Translations under genes and position numbers: made by a program
The notes under the pieces: generated by a model
Databases searched by the model: none
Told to the model about the DNA's origin: nothing
What the model saw: only the letters and a program-made list of their open reading frames with translations
Shown here: positions 49,719 through 51,911 of the stretch, piece by piece
How the letters are laid out: every line of letters starts with the position of its first letter
Numbering within the stretch: the stretch's first letter is position 1
NCBI GenBank assembly: GCA_900299025.1
Contig: OMIE01000162.1
Span: 1-51,911 of the forward strand
DNA: 51,911 nt
Direction of reading: 5' to 3'
Source of the DNA: Burkholderiaceae bacterium
GTDB taxonomy: Bacteria; Pseudomonadota; Gammaproteobacteria; Burkholderiales; Burkholderiaceae_E

Positions 49719-50101
49719 TACATGTGATCGACTGCCTGTGGCAGTCGATAAAAGCTCGGGTGCCGATAGATTTTGTCGGCCATCGGGTCAAAAAAGGCAT
49801 CCTTATGTTCGGCAGTCGAGGCAGTGATTGCCTGCGAGGGGACTACCCAAATTGAAATCCCTTCTTGACGGCGGGTATAGACATCACGAGCCATGTTGAG
49901 GGCTTGCTGCGCATCTGCCGCATGGAGCGAGCCGCAGTGTTTGTGTTCGAGACCTTGTCGGTGGCGTACGAATACCTCCCAAAGCGGCCAGGGATCGCTC
50001 GCTGTTTGATCTTTTTTTCCGATTTCTTTTGGGGCTTTGGCTGCGGACTGCGCAGGGTCAAGTCTGCTGGGACTCGTTTGTGTTGAGGGGTGCTCGGACA
50101 T
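49718..50101 (-). CDS. paaB: 1,2-phenylacetyl-CoA epoxidase subunit PaaB
   Basis: Small bridging subunit of the epoxidase. The 127-residue product has a variable, Lys/Pro/Ser-rich N-terminal 45 residues and then the PaaB core: WPLWEVFVRHRQGLEHKHCGSLHAADAQQALNMARDVYTRRQEGISIWVVPSQAI, ending with FYRLPQAVDHM. Usual PaaB is about 95 residues, so this N-terminus is a lengthened, low-complexity addition. ATG 50101 has AAAGGA 8 bp upstream; the longer frame reaches into paaA and is not used. The gap to paaA is 31 bp. Confidence 0.94.
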   Translation of the reverse strand: MSEHPSTQTSPSRLDPAQSAAKAPKEIGKKDQTASDPWPLWEVFVRHRQGLEHKHCGSLHAADAQQALNMARDVYTRRQEGISIWVVPSQAITASTAEHKDAFFDPMADKIYRHPSFYRLPQAVDHM

Positions 50102-50132
50102 GAATCGGTTTCCTTTGCTCGGTTGGGCTTGC

Positions 50133-51158
50133 TCAGCCAAGGGCTTGCGCTTGTTGCCCCGCTTGCTTGAGGGCATAGGCCTGGGCAGCCTCACGAACCC
50201 AAGCCCCTTCTTCGTGGGCTATTCGCCGTGTGTTGAGCCGCTCACGATTACAGGGCCCATCGCCTTGCACGACGCGCCAGAACTCCTCCCATTGAATCGG
50301 GCCGCATTGCCAATGCCCGCTTGAGTCGTCGTAGCGCAGGTCTGAATCTGGAATGCTCAAACCAAGCAACTGCGCTTGTGGAACAGTCGCATCAAGAAAC
50401 TGCTGTCTTAAGTCGTCGTTTGAGATGCGCTTGATGCCCCATTGCATGGTCTGTGTCGAATGAACCGAGTCGGCGTCGGGTGGGCCAAACATCATGAGTA
50501 CAGGCCACCACCAGCGATTAAAGGCCTCTTGCGCCATTTGCTTTTGTCCTTCGCTGCCCTGGCATAAGGCCAGCATCAGCTCAAAGCCTTGTCGCTGGTG
50601 GAAAGACTCTTCTTTGCAAATTCGAATCATTGCTCTGGCATAGGGACCGTAGCTGCAGCGACAAAGTGGGACCTGGTTCATGATGGCGGCGCCGTCGACC
50701 AGCCAGCCGATGCATCCAACATCGGCCCAAGTTAAGGTGGGGTAATTGAAAATGCTTGAGTATTTGGCACGACCTTCAAGTAAGGCATCGAGCATTTCAG
50801 CGCGCGAACTACCTAGTGTTTCGGCCGCGCTGTATAGATAAAGTCCATGGCCTCCCTCGTCTTGGACCTTGGCTAATAAAATCGCCTTGCGCCTTAAGCT
50901 CGGAGCGCGTGTAATCCAGTTACCCTCGGGAAGCATGCCCACGACTTCGGAGTGAGCATGTTGAGAGATCTGGCGCAGCAGCGTTTTCCGATAGGCCGCT
51001 GGCATCCAATCTTGGGCTTCAATTTTTTCGTCGTTTGCAATCCTTTGGTCGAAGCTTGCGAGCAGCCTGTCGTGCGAAGCATGGGTTGCGCCTACTGAAC
51101 GCATGGCTCCTTGAGTGGCTACGAACTGGGGATCGGTATCAATTGCCTGGGTGTACAT
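50133..51158 (-). CDS. paaA: 1,2-phenylacetyl-CoA epoxidase catalytic subunit PaaA
   Basis: Diiron catalytic subunit that inserts one oxygen into the aromatic ring of phenylacetyl-CoA with O2 and electrons from PaaE. The 341-residue product has the ferritin-like iron ligands in [12 protein letters not shown]... with [20 protein letters not shown] (ExxH) near residue 100 and [14 protein letters not shown] (ExxH) near residue 186. The phosphate/CoA-binding C-terminal region is also present. GGAG lies 9 bp before ATG 51158. It is first of the paaABCDE operon behind the promoter at 51224-51253. Downstream paaGZHJK are not in this window. Confidence 0.96.
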   Translation of the reverse strand: MYTQAIDTDPQFVATQGAMRSVGATHASHDRLLASFDQRIANDEKIEAQDWMPAAYRKTLLRQISQHAHSEVVGMLPEGNWITRAPSLRRKAILLAKVQDEGGHGLYLYSAAETLGSSRAEMLDALLEGRAKYSSIFNYPTLTWADVGCIGWLVDGAAIMNQVPLCRCSYGPYARAMIRICKEESFHQRQGFELMLALCQGSEGQKQMAQEAFNRWWWPVLMMFGPPDADSVHSTQTMQWGIKRISNDDLRQQFLDATVPQAQLLGLSIPDSDLRYDDSSGHWQCGPIQWEEFWRVVQGDGPCNRERLNTRRIAHEEGAWVREAAQAYALKQAGQQAQALG

Positions 51159-51223
51159 GGCAGGGCACTCCGTGTTTGCGACAAGGCGATGCCTTGGGCG
51201 CGCGAGATTTCAATAGATTTGGA

Positions 51224-51253
51224 AGTATATTGACCGACCGGTCGGTCAGTCAA
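51224..51253 (-). promoter_or_regulatory. paaA promoter
   Basis: On the minus strand TTGACT (-35, 51248-51253) is followed by an 18-bp spacer and TATACT (-10, 51224-51229). The predicted start is about 59 bp before the paaA ATG. The spacer is almost exactly filled by the palindrome at 51231-51248, so a bound repressor would directly block RNA polymerase. Confidence 0.75.
51231..51248. promoter_or_regulatory. Putative PaaR operator
   Basis: An 18-bp perfect palindrome TGACCGACCGGTCGGTCA. It sits between the -35 and -10 boxes of the paaA promoter and matches the ACCGACCGGTCGGT type of site used by TetR-family regulators. The paaR gene at the far end of the same operon is the obvious partner. 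Its last base is also the first base of the -35 box. Confidence 0.8.
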
Positions 51254-51326
51254 TGGTTTTTGGCCTGAAAGGCGCTTAGTCAACGGGACTTAGGCCCCAT
51301 CGTTGAGGTTTCGCTATCCCGCTAGG

Positions 51327-51355
51327 TTGACACCGAAAAGCTGCCAAGCCATAAT
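51327..51355 (+). promoter_or_regulatory. Strong promoter for the tRNA-tuf operon
   Basis: TTGACA (51327-51332), a 17-bp spacer and CATAAT (51350-51355) form a near-consensus sigma-70 promoter. The tRNA-Tyr gene starts 13 bp after the -10 box, so transcription begins just before it. It is followed by a GC-rich discriminator, as in stringently controlled tRNA and tuf promoters. Confidence 0.85.
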
Positions 51356-51367
51356 CCGAGGTTCCCT

Positions 51368-51453
51368 GGAGGGGTGCCCGAGTGGCTAAAGGGGGCAGAC
51401 TGTAAATCTGTTGGCTTACGCCTACGTTGGTTCGAATCCAACCTCCTCCACCA
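51368..51453 (+). tRNA. tRNA-Tyr(GTA)
   Basis: An 86-base class II tRNA. It has an acceptor stem GGAGGGG/CTCCTCC, anticodon stem CAGA/TCTG with GTA anticodon (GACTGTAAATCTG) and long variable arm. The T-arm is GTTGG TTCGAAT CCAAC, and CCA is encoded at 51451-51453. Confidence 0.97.
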
Positions 51454-51555
51454 AGACTTGCCTTCGAGTCGTTGTTGTGCTTGGCGTTGGCGGTCTGCGC
51501 TAGAGGTTGTTTCGTTGCAAATCGATGTGATTGCGAGATGTTGCTGAGGGTGAGC

Positions 51556-51629
51556 GCGGGTGTAGCTCAATGGTAGAGCAGAAGCCTTCCAAGCTTACGA
51601 CGAGGGTTCGATTCCCTTCACCCGCTCCA
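51556..51629 (+). tRNA. tRNA-Gly(TCC)
   Basis: A 74-base tRNA. It has acceptor GCGGGTG/CACCCGC, D-arm GCTCAATGGTAGAGC, anticodon loop CTTCCAA with TCC anticodon, T-arm GAGGG TTCGATT CCCTT, and encoded CCA at 51627-51629. It sits 102 bp after tRNA-Tyr. Confidence 0.97.
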
Positions 51630-51659
51630 AGCAGGCTCGTGAGACGTGTTGAGAGTTTT

Positions 51660-51734
<75 letters not shown>

Positions 51735-51824
51735 AGTATCGAAGCCGAATGCGTCATGTTCGGTATCGGTGTCGTTTTTCTTTGTCTATAGCTGGCCAAG
51801 AGGCTGGCGGTCTGGGAGTGCGTG

Positions 51825-51846
51825 ATGGCGAAAGGCAAGTTTGAGC
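51825..51846 (+). CDS. tuf: Elongation factor Tu, 5' stub at contig end
   Basis: ATG GCG AAA GGC AAG TTT GAG encodes MAKGKFE, the N-terminus of betaproteobacterial EF-Tu (which continues RTKPHVN). One further base (C, expected first base of CGT) follows before the sequence turns into adapter. Only seven codons are present. tuf is normally duplicated, and such repeats often end contigs; that explains the break here. Confidence 0.85.
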
Positions 51847-51911
51847 CTGTCTCTTATACACATCTGACGCTGCCGACGATACTCCTTGTGTAGATCTCGG
51901 TGGTCGCCGTA
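51847..51911. other. Untrimmed Illumina Nextera adapter (sequencing artefact)
   Basis: From 51847 the sequence matches the Nextera transposase mosaic end read-through (CTGTCTCTTATACACATCT), then GACGCTGCCGACGA, an 8-base index TACTCCTT (reverse complement AAGGAGTA) and the P5 flow-cell sequence from GTGTAGATCTCGG to the end. It is library construct, not genome, and should be removed before any annotation is submitted. Confidence 0.97.

Noticed and set aside
51322-51570. An open frame of 82 codons on the minus strand across tRNA-Tyr, with residues such as RRLDSNQRRRKP
   Set aside because: It is the antisense translation of a tRNA-Tyr gene, a well-known spurious protein in databases. The tRNA is certain and there is no ribosome binding site.
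51735-51824. CCGAA...TTCGG hairpin plus T-run between tRNA-Thr and tuf as a terminator
   Set aside because: The stem is only 5 bp and tRNA-tuf transcripts are normally continuous; likely a processing spacer.

Overview
The window reads as a complete assembled contig from a betaproteobacterium of the order Burkholderiales, probably Alcaligenaceae-like. The evidence is the gene order dacA-dat-ybeD-lipB-lipA, a Bug/TctC-type solute receptor, the PhaM-type polyhydroxybutyrate granule protein, and a tRNA-Tyr/Gly/Thr cluster directly before an elongation factor Tu gene that starts MAKGKFE. It is densely coded on both strands. No stretch above 300 bases lacks a gene, and I saw no insertion sequence, prophage, CRISPR array or rRNA. 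The contig begins inside a tRNA-Arg gene. It ends seven codons into tuf, where the sequence changes into an untrimmed Illumina Nextera adapter (from 51847), so the last 65 bases are not genomic.

Layout. 1-8.9 kb is catabolic: a 5-oxoproline hydrolase operon (pxpB-pxpC-pxpA), a class III CoA-transferase, and a five-gene operon on the minus strand (D-aminoacylase family amidohydrolase, Bug receptor, TauD-like dioxygenase, CDGSH protein, crotonase). 9-20 kb is mostly housekeeping: metC-like lyase, thioredoxin, acyl-CoA ligase, argS-SPOR protein-dsbA-rlpA, rsmI, yraN, dolP, ldcA and a carboxymuconolactone-decarboxylase-like protein. 20-28.8 kb holds lipA-lipB-ybeD-dat-dacA, a hydrolase-ferredoxin pair, a VanZ-like membrane protein, birA, a gamma-glutamylcyclotransferase and hldE2.

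28.8-40.5 kb is the most interesting part. A B12-dependent type MerR regulator (LitR/CarH class, with the cobalamin-binding residues conserved at the same spacing as in CarH) sits with an iron-sulfur photolyase. They diverge from a periplasmic glutathione peroxidase and a long same-strand run: flavin amine-oxidase-like enzyme, DUF1365, Cfa-type methyltransferase, chalcone-isomerase-like protein, GPH/MFS transporter, DUF3833 lipoprotein, short-chain dehydrogenase, SnoaL-like protein, and a ferritin-like diiron protein resembling acyl-ACP desaturases. This looks like a light- and singlet-oxygen-responsive membrane lipid modification island.

40.5-46.2 kb has a FAH-family hydrolase, phaM and a FIST sensor protein in one tightly overlapping operon, then a CoA-binding protein, metY and an unusual metallo-beta-lactamase-fold protein. 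46.3-51.2 kb is the phenylacetyl-CoA epoxidase operon paaABCDE followed by its TetR repressor gene paaR. An 18-bp perfect palindrome lies exactly between the -35 and -10 boxes of the paa promoter. 51.3-51.8 kb is a strong promoter followed by tRNA-Tyr, tRNA-Gly, tRNA-Thr and the tuf stub.

Several convergent gene pairs overlap at their 3' ends by about 30 bp. Many co-directional genes overlap by ATGA/GTGA, which suggests a compact genome with translational coupling.
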